Below, in pieces: positions 7,932 to 15,702 of a stretch of 36,795 nt of DNA. Under the pieces are notes generated by a model. That model did not search any database, was not told where the DNA came from, and saw only the letters and a list, made by a program, of their open reading frames with translations. This DNA comes from Verrucomicrobiia bacterium. Lineage in GTDB: Bacteria; Verrucomicrobiota; Verrucomicrobiia; Limisphaerales; UBA11358. The stretch's first letter is position 1; each line of letters starts with the position of its first letter. The translations under genes and the position numbers were made by a program. The DNA lies in contig JASHPN010000291.1 in the NCBI GenBank assembly GCA_030038175.1, forward strand, positions 1-36,795, given 5' to 3'.

Positions 7932-9092
7932 TCAAACCGGCTCCAGGTTTCCGTCCCGCCCCAGGCGCATTTTGCGGCCGCGCCATTCGATCGTGTTTCC
8001 GCAAAATGCGGCCGTCCAAATAGCAAATTGCAGCAGGTCCTTGATCGGCACGAGCCAGGCCGGCGCCACGGCGCGCCGCCCTTCCGCAAATCGCCGTTGC
8101 AGGTCCTGGGCGAGCGCGACTCGAATGATTAAGAGAGCGATCGCCGCCAGCGGCATGCAACATGTCCTGGTTCCAGCCAGCGCCGCTCCGAGCCAAAGCA
8201 GTGGCCACAAGGTTGGATTGGATAAAATGCTGAAAAAATAAGGAAGCGGCTGGCAGGCCCGGATTGTGCGTGCCCATCGGAGTTGATGCATCCAACTGTC
8301 GCGCCATCCCATGGGCCGGTCCCAGCATTCCACCACCACCGGACATAGCGCCGTTTTGCCCCCGTTTCGCACAATTCGGTTCCCGATTTGATAATCGTCC
8401 GCCAGACAGTTGGCCAGGGATTGAAAGCCTCCGATGCCGTCGAGGGATTTCCTCCTTACGAGGATTGCGGCGCCCATGGCAAAATCAATCGGCTTCAACG
8501 TCTGCGATTGCAGGACCTGGCTCCAAAAATCCGCGTTGACGGCGATGGCTTCCCATTGCATTGCCAGGGTCACGGGATTGGCCAGGCGATAAAAACAATG
8601 GACCAGCGCGACCTCGGGCCGGCGCAGCGGCGCGGCGAGATTGGCAAAAAAATCGCGTGGCACCCGCACGTCGGCGTCGGCGACTAAAATCAAATCGTGC
8701 CGGGCCGATTTTTCAAGCTGAATGAGGGTGGATACTTTGGCGTTGGCGCCCAGGGATTCGGCGCAGACTGCCAATTGCGCGTCGGCGCCGGGATAATCTT
8801 GAATGAGGTTGCGGACAACTTCACAGGCCGGGTCATCCGCTTGTGCCGCGCCGAAGAGCAATTGGACCGACCCGGTGTATTCCTGCCGGAACCACGTCCG
8901 CAATGACTCCGCCGTTGTGTCATCGCAGCCTTTGATCGGTTTTAGGATGGAGATGGAGGGTGAAAAGGCGGGGTCGGCGATTCGGCGGTGCAGTGGGAAT
9001 TTTCGAGCGGCGGCAAATTGCCAAAAAGCCGATGCCGCGCTGAGCACGGCCAGCGCGCCGAGAATGACGTTTAATAGAATCACCGGCGGCAA
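7932..9092 (-). CDS. GT21/HpnI-like membrane glycosyltransferase
   Basis: Family 2/21 glycosyltransferase resembling ceramide glucosyltransferase and hopanoid-associated HpnI, which transfer a sugar from a nucleotide sugar to a lipid at the membrane. An N-terminal hydrophobic helix ('LLNVILGALAVLSAASAFW') is followed by 'SISILKPIKGCD' (D1 region), 'DAD' at 139-141 (DxD), 'ADDYQIG' (D232/D233) and 'QLRW' at 270-273, the (Q/R)xxRW signature. C-terminal hydrophobic segments complete the fold. Length 386 aa is usual. The start is TTG at 9092, immediately after the stop of the GH42-like gene (TGA TTG), so translation is probably coupled; GTG at 9083 is an alternative. No squalene-hopene cyclase or other hpn genes are present, so the lipid acceptor is unknown. 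Confidence 0.85.
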   Translation of the reverse strand: MPPVILLNVILGALAVLSAASAFWQFAAARKFPLHRRIADPAFSPSISILKPIKGCDDTTAESLRTWFRQEYTGSVQLLFGAAQADDPACEVVRNLIQDYPGADAQLAVCAESLGANAKVSTLIQLEKSARHDLILVADADVRVPRDFFANLAAPLRRPEVALVHCFYRLANPVTLAMQWEAIAVNADFWSQVLQSQTLKPIDFAMGAAILVRRKSLDGIGGFQSLANCLADDYQIGNRIVRNGGKTALCPVVVECWDRPMGWRDSWMHQLRWARTIRACQPLPYFFSILSNPTLWPLLWLGAALAGTRTCCMPLAAIALLIIRVALAQDLQRRFAEGRRAVAPAWLVPIKDLLQFAIWTAAFCGNTIEWRGRKMRLGRDGNLEPV

Positions 9093-11162
9093 TCAGGCCG
9101 GAACCCCAGCGGCCTTGGCTTCCGGATGCTCGTCCAGAACCAGGACCCCATGAGGGGGCAGATCGTAATTTCCGGAAAAAGTATTGCCGGTCAAAAAATC
9201 GTGCATGGGCTTGTAGAACTGGACGCGAATGGGCGAATTCTGGTGGTTGAGCAGGAAGAAAATGCGGGTGCCGTCCTTCTCTCTCATGCTGACTTCAATA
9301 TTTTCGGGCACCTTGAGCAGCGGTTGCAGGCCGCACAACTGCCGAAGCCAGCCGATCAGGTCATGGTAGAACGGCTGGTGGCTCATAGTGCCGATGTAAA
9401 TGGCTTTGCCCAGGCCAAAACTATTCATGGTCATGGCCGGGCGGCCCGCGTAAAAATCCTTCGCATACACCGCCAGGATCTGGCAGCCGTCAGGTTCGAT
9501 GATGTCGCACCAGGTTTTGGCCGGATGCAAATGGCTGGTGGGGAAAGTTCCCTTGAAGGTCAGATGATTTTCGTCTCCCGGCATAATCGGGTCGAACTCC
9601 ACGACCTCCAAGCCAAACAAATCCGTCATGTTTCCGGGATAGCCGGTGTTTGGGGAGATATGGTTTTGATTGACCAGCCCGGTGTTGAACGTGCTGACCA
9701 GCGTCCCGCCGTTTTGGACGTAGAGTTTTAAGCGGTCCACCTCGGCGTCCGCCAAAAGCTGCATGGAGGGCGCGAAGATGATCTTGTACTTGCCCAGGCC
9801 GTCCGTCGGGCGGGCAAAATCCACCTGGATGTTGCGGTCATGCAGGGCGTTGTAGATGAGCTGGATGTGTTCTCGCAGGTCAAAAAACTTGCTGGGCTGA
9901 ATCGGCTGCTGCAGGGACCATTCATTGTCATGGGTGTAAAGAATGCAGACGTCCGCCGCGACTTGCGTGTCCTTAAGCACCGGGGCCAGAAGTTTTACTT
10001 CCTCGCCCAGTTGGCTGATTTCTTTGAGCGTCCGGGTGCTGTCCGCCTGGTGGCGCAGGATTGCGCTGTGAAATTTTTCCGGTCCAATGCGCGGCTGTCT
10101 CCAGCGAAAATACAGAATCCCCGTGGCGCCGCGGGAAATTAATTGATACGTAAAGAGGCGGATCGCCCCGGGTCGCACCGCGGATTTCGCCTCCTGCCAG
10201 TCCGCTTGTCCCACCTTTTGTTCCATCGCCCAAAAACCGGGTTCGCCATCGGGGGTATTGACGGCGTCTTTTTTGAGCGAGCGCAGCATGTCAATGTCAC
10301 AGGCCAATTCGGAGGTCTTGGTTTTGAGGGGAACGTTGCTTTCGATCGAGACAAAGTCCACGGCTTCGGCCATGTCGAAATGGTCGTATTTCCGAAGGAA
10401 AGCGCGCATGGTGACCGTTACCGGCTTTTCGCAATGCTCGCGCAGGAGGTTGGCCTGCATCTTGACAAATTGCACCATGGTATCGCTGCTGAATCGGTTC
10501 CAATCCAGCAACAAGGCGGGATTATGCATTGCCGGCGCGCGCATGGGCATGGGCACCTGGTCGAAGGAGGTGACCGTCTGCCCCCAAAAGCGCAGGCCCA
10601 AAAGCTCGTTCAGCCGATCAACCGTCTTATATTTGGCCTCCAGCCACAGGTGCCATTCGTCGCGGGTGGCCTGATTGTAGGAAAGTTCGGTGTCGTTGCC
10701 GCCGATGCTGTTGTCAATTTGCCAGGCGATCAATTGGGGATGGTCGCACAAAGCCTTGGCCATGGCGGTGACAATGCGTTTGGAATAATCCCAAAAAACG
10801 TCGCTGCACAGGCAAACCGCGCGGCGCGTACCTTCGTATTTGGGCAACCCGCGGTCGTCCAGGGGAAGAATTTCGGGATGCTTGTGCGCCAGCCAGACGG
10901 GCGGCGCCGCCGTGGGCGTGCCCAGGACCACCTTGATATCGTAGCGGCCGAGGATGTCCATGACCCTTCGCAGCCAGCCAAAATCGTATTTGCCTTCCTG
11001 CGGCTCGCAGATCCCCCAGGAGAATTCGCCAATGCGGACGACATTGAAACCCGCCTGCGACATCAATTCCGCGTCCCGCTCCCAGGCGCCCTCAGGATGA
11101 TCGGCATCGCCGCCATAGGGGTAAACACATTGCTCGGGGTAATAGTCAACGCCAAAAAACAT
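9093..11162 (-). CDS. GH42-like beta-galactosidase homologue with altered active site
   Basis: Homologue of glycoside hydrolase family 42 beta-galactosidases: 'FFGVDYYPEQ' at the N-terminus, a TIM barrel to about residue 390, a Rossmann-like trimerisation domain ('ILYTHDNEWS' onward) and a C-terminal beta domain. Length 689 aa is typical. The nucleophile region is kept, 'FWAMEQKVGQADW' with E314. The acid/base block, normally 'WQxDNE(Y/F)G', reads 'AWQIDNSIGGND', placing Ser152 (codon AGC on the minus strand) where Glu is expected. The 'TTNFM'-type and 'WDNYP'-type blocks are also changed ('TMRAFLRKYD', 'SIESNVP'). It may therefore be non-hydrolytic, use another acid, or have a different substrate. 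No signal peptide. Its stop abuts the start of the glycosyltransferase, so the two probably work together. Confidence 0.85.
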   Translation of the reverse strand: MFFGVDYYPEQCVYPYGGDADHPEGAWERDAELMSQAGFNVVRIGEFSWGICEPQEGKYDFGWLRRVMDILGRYDIKVVLGTPTAAPPVWLAHKHPEILPLDDRGLPKYEGTRRAVCLCSDVFWDYSKRIVTAMAKALCDHPQLIAWQIDNSIGGNDTELSYNQATRDEWHLWLEAKYKTVDRLNELLGLRFWGQTVTSFDQVPMPMRAPAMHNPALLLDWNRFSSDTMVQFVKMQANLLREHCEKPVTVTMRAFLRKYDHFDMAEAVDFVSIESNVPLKTKTSELACDIDMLRSLKKDAVNTPDGEPGFWAMEQKVGQADWQEAKSAVRPGAIRLFTYQLISRGATGILYFRWRQPRIGPEKFHSAILRHQADSTRTLKEISQLGEEVKLLAPVLKDTQVAADVCILYTHDNEWSLQQPIQPSKFFDLREHIQLIYNALHDRNIQVDFARPTDGLGKYKIIFAPSMQLLADAEVDRLKLYVQNGGTLVSTFNTGLVNQNHISPNTGYPGNMTDLFGLEVVEFDPIMPGDENHLTFKGTFPTSHLHPAKTWCDIIEPDGCQILAVYAKDFYAGRPAMTMNSFGLGKAIYIGTMSHQPFYHDLIGWLRQLCGLQPLLKVPENIEVSMREKDGTRIFFLLNHQNSPIRVQFYKPMHDFLTGNTFSGNYDLPPHGVLVLDEHPEAKAAGVPA

Positions 11163-11298
11163 ACGATTTGCGATTCGGTTGAGCTGCGTTCCGGCTACAC
11201 AAAAAATTTAACGGATGGCTGGTGGTTTCGCAATCTAAAAGTGTTTTAAAAAGGATTTGATTGAACCGCCCTGCGCGGTTAACAGTTGTGCCGGTACT
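11163..11298. other. Divergent intergenic region between the GH42-like gene and mlaE
   Basis: About 136 bases that must carry promoters for both divergent units. A small hairpin 'AACCGC-CCTGC-GCGGTT' lies near 11264-11281, within the TTG-initiated extension of the mlaE ORF, which supports the later ATG start. I cannot assign -35/-10 boxes with confidence. Confidence 0.4.
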
Positions 11299-12036
11299 AT
11301 GTTTGAAAATATCGGCGAAATGGTTCTGCTGTTATGGCGAACCGTGCTGGCACTGCCGTTTGCCTGGCGGCAGCGGCAAAAAATCTTTGACCAATTCTTT
11401 GAAATTGGCAACGCGAGCCTGCTGATGGTCTGCATGCTCTCGTTTTTCATCGGGGCGGTGCTCACCCTGCAAACCGGCCCCGTCCTGGTGCACCAGAGCT
11501 TCTCCAGCTTCGTCGGCGGCATCGTGGGCTACGCCATGGCCAAGGAAATGGCCCCCGTCATGATGGCTATTTTGATCGCCGGCCGCATCGGCTCGTCCAT
11601 GGCCGCCGAAATCGGGTCCATGCGCGTGTATCAGGAAATTGACGCCCTGCGAACCATGAACATCAACCCCATCCATTACCTGGTTTTGCCCCGCCTCATT
11701 GCCCTGGCGGCCGCCCTTCCGATGCTCGTGGTCTTCTCCATCCTGGTCGGCTGGTTCGGCGGCGCGGTCGTCGCGGAAGTCAACAACCAGATCAGCATCC
11801 CTTTCCAGGCTTTCTTTTCCGACCTGCGCGATATCGTCAAAATCAAAGACGTCGCCAACGGCGTGTTCAAAAGCTTCTGTTTCGCGGTCATCATTGGCAT
11901 CGTCTCGTGCCATCAGGGTCTGGTGACCATCGGCGGCCCCCGCGGCATTGGACGGTCGGTGACCAAAGCCGTGGTCAATTCCATCGTGCTCATCGTCATT
12001 TTTGATTATCTTCTCACCCGGGTACTCCTCAAATGA
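11299..12036 (+). CDS. mlaE: MlaE-type ABC transporter permease
   Basis: Permease of an MCE/Mla phospholipid-transport ABC system in the inner membrane. It matches the MlaE family along its length: 'LLLWRTVLALPFAWRQRQKI' near the N-terminus, 'SFFIGAVLTLQTGPVL', the conserved 'ARIGSSMAAEIGSMRV'-like block (here 'GRIGSSMAAEIGSMRVYQEI'), 'LPRLIALAAALPMLVVFS' and 'GPRGIGRSVTKAVVNSIV'. The ORF track starts at a TTG (11257), but the ATG at 11299 ('MFENIGEMV') gives the usual family N-terminus of about 246 aa, so I use it. It overlaps mlaF by four bases (ATGA). First gene of mlaE-mlaF-mlaD-tadA. Confidence 0.93.
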   Translation: MFENIGEMVLLLWRTVLALPFAWRQRQKIFDQFFEIGNASLLMVCMLSFFIGAVLTLQTGPVLVHQSFSSFVGGIVGYAMAKEMAPVMMAILIAGRIGSSMAAEIGSMRVYQEIDALRTMNINPIHYLVLPRLIALAAALPMLVVFSILVGWFGGAVVAEVNNQISIPFQAFFSDLRDIVKIKDVANGVFKSFCFAVIIGIVSCHQGLVTIGGPRGIGRSVTKAVVNSIVLIVIFDYLLTRVLLK

Positions 12037-12803
12037 ACGACTCAAGCAACCATGAAGGCGTAAGCCTCCAAGTGCGGGGCTTGCGAAAAAGTTTCGACTC
12101 GCAGGAAGTCCTTAAAGGCATTGATTTCGATGTCAAGCCGGGTGAGATTTTTGTCATCATGGGCCCCAGTGGCAGCGGCAAAAGCGTGTTGCTCAAACAT
12201 CTCATCGGCCTGGAAGCGCCGGATGCGGGCGAAATCCTGATCAACGGCGAATCCATTCAATCGGCTGACACCTCGGAAAAGTACCGCCTGGCGATGGTCT
12301 TCCAATCCGGCGCCCTCCTCAACTCCCTGACTGTGGGTGAAAACGTGGGGCTTTATTTGACCGAACACCGGCTGAAACCGCCTGCGGAAATCCAGAAAAT
12401 TGTTTCTCAAAAACTCCAGGACGTCGGCCTGGCCGATGCCATCAACAAAACGCCGTCCGAACTTTCCGGCGGCATGAAAAAACGCGCCGCCATCGCCCGC
12501 GCGCTGGTCATCGAGCCCCAATTGATTCTTTACGACGAACCTACCAGCGAATTGGATCCCCTTTCGGCAGTTGTGGTGGGCGAAGAAATCTTAAAACTCA
12601 AAGAACGCATCGGGGTGACCTCCCTCGTCGTGTCCCACGATCGCGATCTGGCCTTTGGCATTGCCGATCGCATCGCCTTTATCAGCGAGGGCCGAATTGT
12701 TGCCGTCGGCGTCCCGGATGCGGTCAAACATTCCGGCGACCCCGCCATCCAAAAATTTCTGCGGGCTGATTTTAAACCTGAATCCCAAACGAAACATATA
12801 TGA
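12033..12803 (+). CDS. mlaF: MlaF-type ABC transporter ATP-binding protein
   Basis: Cytoplasmic ATPase powering the Mla lipid transporter. Walker A 'GPSGSGKS' at about 44-51, Q-loop 'VFQSGALLNSLTV' around 89-101, ABC signature 'LSGGMKKRAAIARAL' at 144-158, Walker B 'LILYDEPTSELDP' at 164-176 and H-loop 'VVSHDRDLAF'. The 'LSGGM.KR' signature is typical of MlaF. 256 aa is near the usual length. It overlaps both neighbours by ATGA junctions, showing tight coupling of the three transporter subunits. Confidence 0.95.
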   Translation: MNDSSNHEGVSLQVRGLRKSFDSQEVLKGIDFDVKPGEIFVIMGPSGSGKSVLLKHLIGLEAPDAGEILINGESIQSADTSEKYRLAMVFQSGALLNSLTVGENVGLYLTEHRLKPPAEIQKIVSQKLQDVGLADAINKTPSELSGGMKKRAAIARALVIEPQLILYDEPTSELDPLSAVVVGEEILKLKERIGVTSLVVSHDRDLAFGIADRIAFISEGRIVAVGVPDAVKHSGDPAIQKFLRADFKPESQTKHI

Positions 12804-13750
12804 AAAACTCATTGGAAACACGCCTCGGCATTTTTGTCGTCTTTGTCGTCATGGCCGCGGTAATCATTGTCGAAACCCTCAACGGCTGGCATTTCTTCCA
12901 GCACGGCTATCACGTGAGCGCGCTCTTCGACACCGTGCAGGACCTCAAGACGGGCGACAACGTCAAAATGGCCGGGGTTGAAATCGGGCGCATTGAAAAA
13001 ATTGCGATCGAAGACACCAAGGTCCGCGTGACCATGGCGCTGAACGCCGACGCGCCCGTCAAAACCGACAGCACGGCCACCATCAAATTCACCGGCTTGA
13101 TGGGCCAAAACTTCGTCGCGATTGAATTTGGCACGGCGGGCGCCCCGCGCGCGATTGATGGCACCGTTTTAACCACCACGGAACAGCCCGACCTCAACGC
13201 GGTCATGGCCAAGCTCAACGACGCGGCCAGCGGCATCCAAAACGCAATGAAAGGTTTCACCGGCGACACCATTAATAATCTGCTCGGGCCATTGACGGAC
13301 TTGATCAAGCAAAATTCCGGCAATCTCAGCGCAACGGTGACCAACATTGAAAGTATCACCGGCCAAATTGCCGCCGGGCGGGGAACGGTCGGCAAATTGA
13401 TTTACGATCAAACTCTGTACGATTCGGCCATGAACACCGTTTCCAATCTCCAAAGCGCGATCGCCAGCGCCCAACTGATGGTCAACGGCATTACCAACGG
13501 CCATGGCACCCTTGGCAAATTGATGACCGACGATACGCTTTACACCGCGACCACCGCCTCGATGACCAACCTTGAGGAAATCATGATAAAAATCAACCAT
13601 GGCCAGGGCACGGTCGGCAAACTGGTCAACAACCAGGATTTCTATAAGAATGCCCAACTCTCTCTGCAAAAACTGGATAAAGCAGCCGATGGCCTGGAAG
13701 ACCAGGGCCCGCTTACCGTCCTGGGCTCGCTGGTAAGTACTTTGCTTTAA
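12800..13750 (+). CDS. mlaD: MlaD-type MCE-domain lipid-binding protein
   Basis: Periplasmic, inner-membrane-anchored lipid shuttle. A single transmembrane helix ('GIFVVFVVMAAVIIVETL', about 10-27) precedes one MCE domain (about 37-115, with 'DLKTGDNVKMAGVEIGRIE' and 'TGLMGQNFVAIEFG'). The C-terminal half is longer than in E. coli MlaD (316 versus about 183 aa) and has three copies of a G-x-GT-(V/L)-GKL motif: 'GRGTVGKLIYDQTLYDSA' at 193, 'GHGTLGKLMTDDTLYTA' at 234 and 'GQGTVGKLVNNQDFYKNA' at 268, separated by helical spacers. Such tails occur in MCE proteins outside Proteobacteria and may oligomerise or span the periplasm. MlaB and MlaC homologues are not in the window. Confidence 0.92.
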   Translation: MKNSLETRLGIFVVFVVMAAVIIVETLNGWHFFQHGYHVSALFDTVQDLKTGDNVKMAGVEIGRIEKIAIEDTKVRVTMALNADAPVKTDSTATIKFTGLMGQNFVAIEFGTAGAPRAIDGTVLTTTEQPDLNAVMAKLNDAASGIQNAMKGFTGDTINNLLGPLTDLIKQNSGNLSATVTNIESITGQIAAGRGTVGKLIYDQTLYDSAMNTVSNLQSAIASAQLMVNGITNGHGTLGKLMTDDTLYTATTASMTNLEEIMIKINHGQGTVGKLVNNQDFYKNAQLSLQKLDKAADGLEDQGPLTVLGSLVSTLL

Positions 13751-13754
13751 GCGG

Positions 13755-14234
13755 ATGGACGAACCTGTCATTGACCTGCAAAGCGACGATTATTTCATGG
13801 GCGAAGCCTTGCGCCAGGCGGCGCGCGCCTATGAAGCCGGAGAAACGCCCGTGGGCGCGGTCATTGTGCGCGCGGGGCGCATTATCGCGCGAGCCTTCAA
13901 TCAGGTGGAATTGCTGAAAGACGCCACCGCCCACGCCGAAATGCTGGCGCTCACGCAGGCCCAGGAAGCCGTCGGCGATTGGCGCCTGACCGATTGCGCG
14001 CTTTACGCCACCAAGGAGCCTTGTCCGATGTGCGCCGGCGCCATTGTCCACACCCGGATCGCCCGGGTGATTTTTGGCGCCAGCGATCCCAAGGGCGGCG
14101 CCGCCGGCAGCGCGCTCAATTTGCTCCAGTTTCCCACCTTGAACCATCATTGCGATATCACGCAGGGTGTCCGCCAGGCCGAATGCCGCGCGTTGTTAAA
14201 GAATTTTTTTGCCGAACAAAGGGCGAAGCCGTAG
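13755..14234 (+). CDS. tadA: tRNA-specific adenosine deaminase
   Basis: Zinc-dependent deaminase converting A34 of tRNA-Arg(ACG) to inosine. Active-site 'HAE' at 60-62 and zinc ligands in 'PCPMC' (C90, C93) are intact, and 'GASDPKGGAAGS' matches the conserved region around the substrate-specificity Asp of TadA. At 159 aa it is close to the usual 150-170. The ATG lies four bases after the mlaD stop, so it is probably read on the mla transcript. The functional link to lipid transport is not obvious and is likely only operonic. A guanine deaminase or other CDA fold is less likely given the conserved TadA blocks. Confidence 0.93.
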   Translation: MDEPVIDLQSDDYFMGEALRQAARAYEAGETPVGAVIVRAGRIIARAFNQVELLKDATAHAEMLALTQAQEAVGDWRLTDCALYATKEPCPMCAGAIVHTRIARVIFGASDPKGGAAGSALNLLQFPTLNHHCDITQGVRQAECRALLKNFFAEQRAKP

Positions 14235-14265
14235 CCGATCCTGGACTGACCGAAATGGGAACGCC

Positions 14266-14415
14266 CGGAGATGGCTGCCTGCCCTTCCGTAGCCCCGCTC
14301 GGCGGGGCGAAGGAGGGTGGGCGCCGGCACCAGCCGGCGCTCATGTATGGCGACGACTCATCGCATTGCGAACATGCCGCGACTGGTCCCGCAGACGAGA
14401 CACAGCCGCGCTCCG
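14266..14415. repeat. Intergenic palindromic repeat, family A copy 3
   Basis: The gap between tadA and aroF is mostly this element. The left end begins 'CGGAGATGGCTGCC' and the right end is 'ACAGCCGCGCTCCG', its imperfect reverse complement. The internal 'CTTCCGTAGCCCCGCTCGGC' continuing to 'GAAGGAGGGTG' matches, in inverse orientation, the right part of copy 4 at 23311-23505 nearly base for base. Confidence 0.78.
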
Positions 14416-14468
14416 ACGGGCCTTTTTAGCCTTTTGCGGTGGCTCGGATTTGTTAATATGGTTTGCCC

Positions 14469-15560
14469 ATGTATCGAACGCACAATTTACATGTCAAAGA
14501 GATCGTCCGGCTGCTGTCGCCGAACGAATTGAAGTCGCACCTGCCCTCAAATGAAAGCGTCGGCGCGACCGTGGCCCGCAGCCGCGAGCGCATCATTCGC
14601 ATCCTGCGCCGCGAGGACCCGCGCCTGCTCGTCGTAATCGGACCCTGCTCCATTCACGAGAAGAAGTCGGCCCTGGAATACGCCGAACGCCTGAATGCGC
14701 TTCGGCTGGAAATGGCGGACCGGATGGAAATTGTGATGCGCGTTTATTTTGAGAAGCCGCGGACCACCATCGGCTGGAAAGGGTTGATCAATGACCCGCA
14801 TTTGGATGGTTCGCAGGACATTGAGACCGGCCTCAAAATTGCCCGGGAACTCTTGCTGCAAATCGTGGGCCTGGGTTTGCCCGCGGCCACCGAATTTTTG
14901 GACCCCATTGTGCCGCAATACATCGCGGAGCTGGTGTCGTGGGCGGCCATCGGCGCGCGCACGACCGAATCCCAAACGCACCGGGAAATGGCGAGCGGCC
15001 TTTCCATGCCGGTGGGATTGAAGAACGGGACGGACGGCAGCTTGCAAGTGGCCATTGACGCCATGGGCGCCACCCGGCATCCCCACAGCTTTCTGGGCAT
15101 CAATGACGACGGCGTCACCAGCATCGTGCGCACGACGGGAAATCCCCACGCCCACGTGGTCTTGCGCGGCGGCCGGGCCAAGACCAACTACGACGCCGAG
15201 AGCATCCGGCAGGCGGAGGAAAAACTGATTTCTGAAAAATTGGACCCGGTCCTCATGGTGGATTGCAGCCATGCCAATTCGGAGAAGAAATTCGCGCGGC
15301 AGGAGGACGTCTGGCACAGCGTGATTCGGCAGCGAGTCGAGGGCACGCGCTCGCTCATTGGTTTGATGGTGGAGAGCAGTTTGTTTGAGGGCAACCAGCC
15401 CATTCCCAAAAATCCAAAAGAGCTGCGCTATGGCATCAGCATTACTGACTCATGCATCGGTTGGGAAACGACCGAACGAATGCTGCGCTGGGGCTATGAG
15501 ACGCTGTCGAAGTCGGCGCCAGCCGCGGTAACAGATCCGCACGCGCCTGCCTCCCCATAG
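14469..15560 (+). CDS. aroF: 3-deoxy-7-phosphoheptulonate synthase (type I DAHP synthase)
   Basis: First enzyme of the shikimate pathway, condensing phosphoenolpyruvate with erythrose 4-phosphate. It is of the E. coli AroF/G/H type: 'VVIGPCSIH' with metal Cys at about residue 60, '[21 protein letters not shown]', '[20 protein letters not shown]', '[13 protein letters not shown]', 'LRGG', 'DCSHANS' and 'SLFEGNQPI'. The ORF track starts at a TTG two codons upstream; the ATG at 14469 ('MYRTHNLHV') is preferred. 363 aa against about 350 in E. coli. The last residues after '[10 protein letters not shown]' are low-complexity and run into repeat-like sequence. Which of the three paralogue names applies, and the feedback amino acid, cannot be read; aroF is used generically. 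Confidence 0.92.
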   Translation: MYRTHNLHVKEIVRLLSPNELKSHLPSNESVGATVARSRERIIRILRREDPRLLVVIGPCSIHEKKSALEYAERLNALRLEMADRMEIVMRVYFEKPRTTIGWKGLINDPHLDGSQDIETGLKIARELLLQIVGLGLPAATEFLDPIVPQYIAELVSWAAIGARTTESQTHREMASGLSMPVGLKNGTDGSLQVAIDAMGATRHPHSFLGINDDGVTSIVRTTGNPHAHVVLRGGRAKTNYDAESIRQAEEKLISEKLDPVLMVDCSHANSEKKFARQEDVWHSVIRQRVEGTRSLIGLMVESSLFEGNQPIPKNPKELRYGISITDSCIGWETTERMLRWGYETLSKSAPAAVTDPHAPASP

Positions 15561-15695
15561 TCCCGCTCCGGGCGGGACGACGGCGGGTGAGCAAACGGCC
15601 AACAACGGAACGAATATTACCTTTTCCGGACACCCGCCCGGATTCTCGAACGCGAGGCGCGTTCGAGCACACGCGAGGGCGCCCAGGCTCCCCGG
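15546..15695. repeat. Palindrome-rich intergenic region partly related to family A
   Basis: The convergent gap between aroF and the SGNH-like gene contains 'CCATAGTCCCGCTCC' and 'GACGGCGGGTG', resembling the left part of the 23311 copy ('CCATAGCGAAGCGACGGCG'), plus palindromes 'CCCGCTCCGGGCGGG' and 'GAACGCGAGGCGCGTTC'. It overlaps the last codons of aroF. It looks like a degraded or chimeric relative. Confidence 0.5.
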
Positions 15696-15702
15696 GCGCA
15701 AA

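Noticed and set aside
10143-11249. 368-aa plus-strand ORF
   Set aside because: Antisense to the well-supported GH42-like gene, with no recognisable domain.
14547-15317. 256-aa minus-strand ORF
   Set aside because: Antisense of the DAHP synthase gene.
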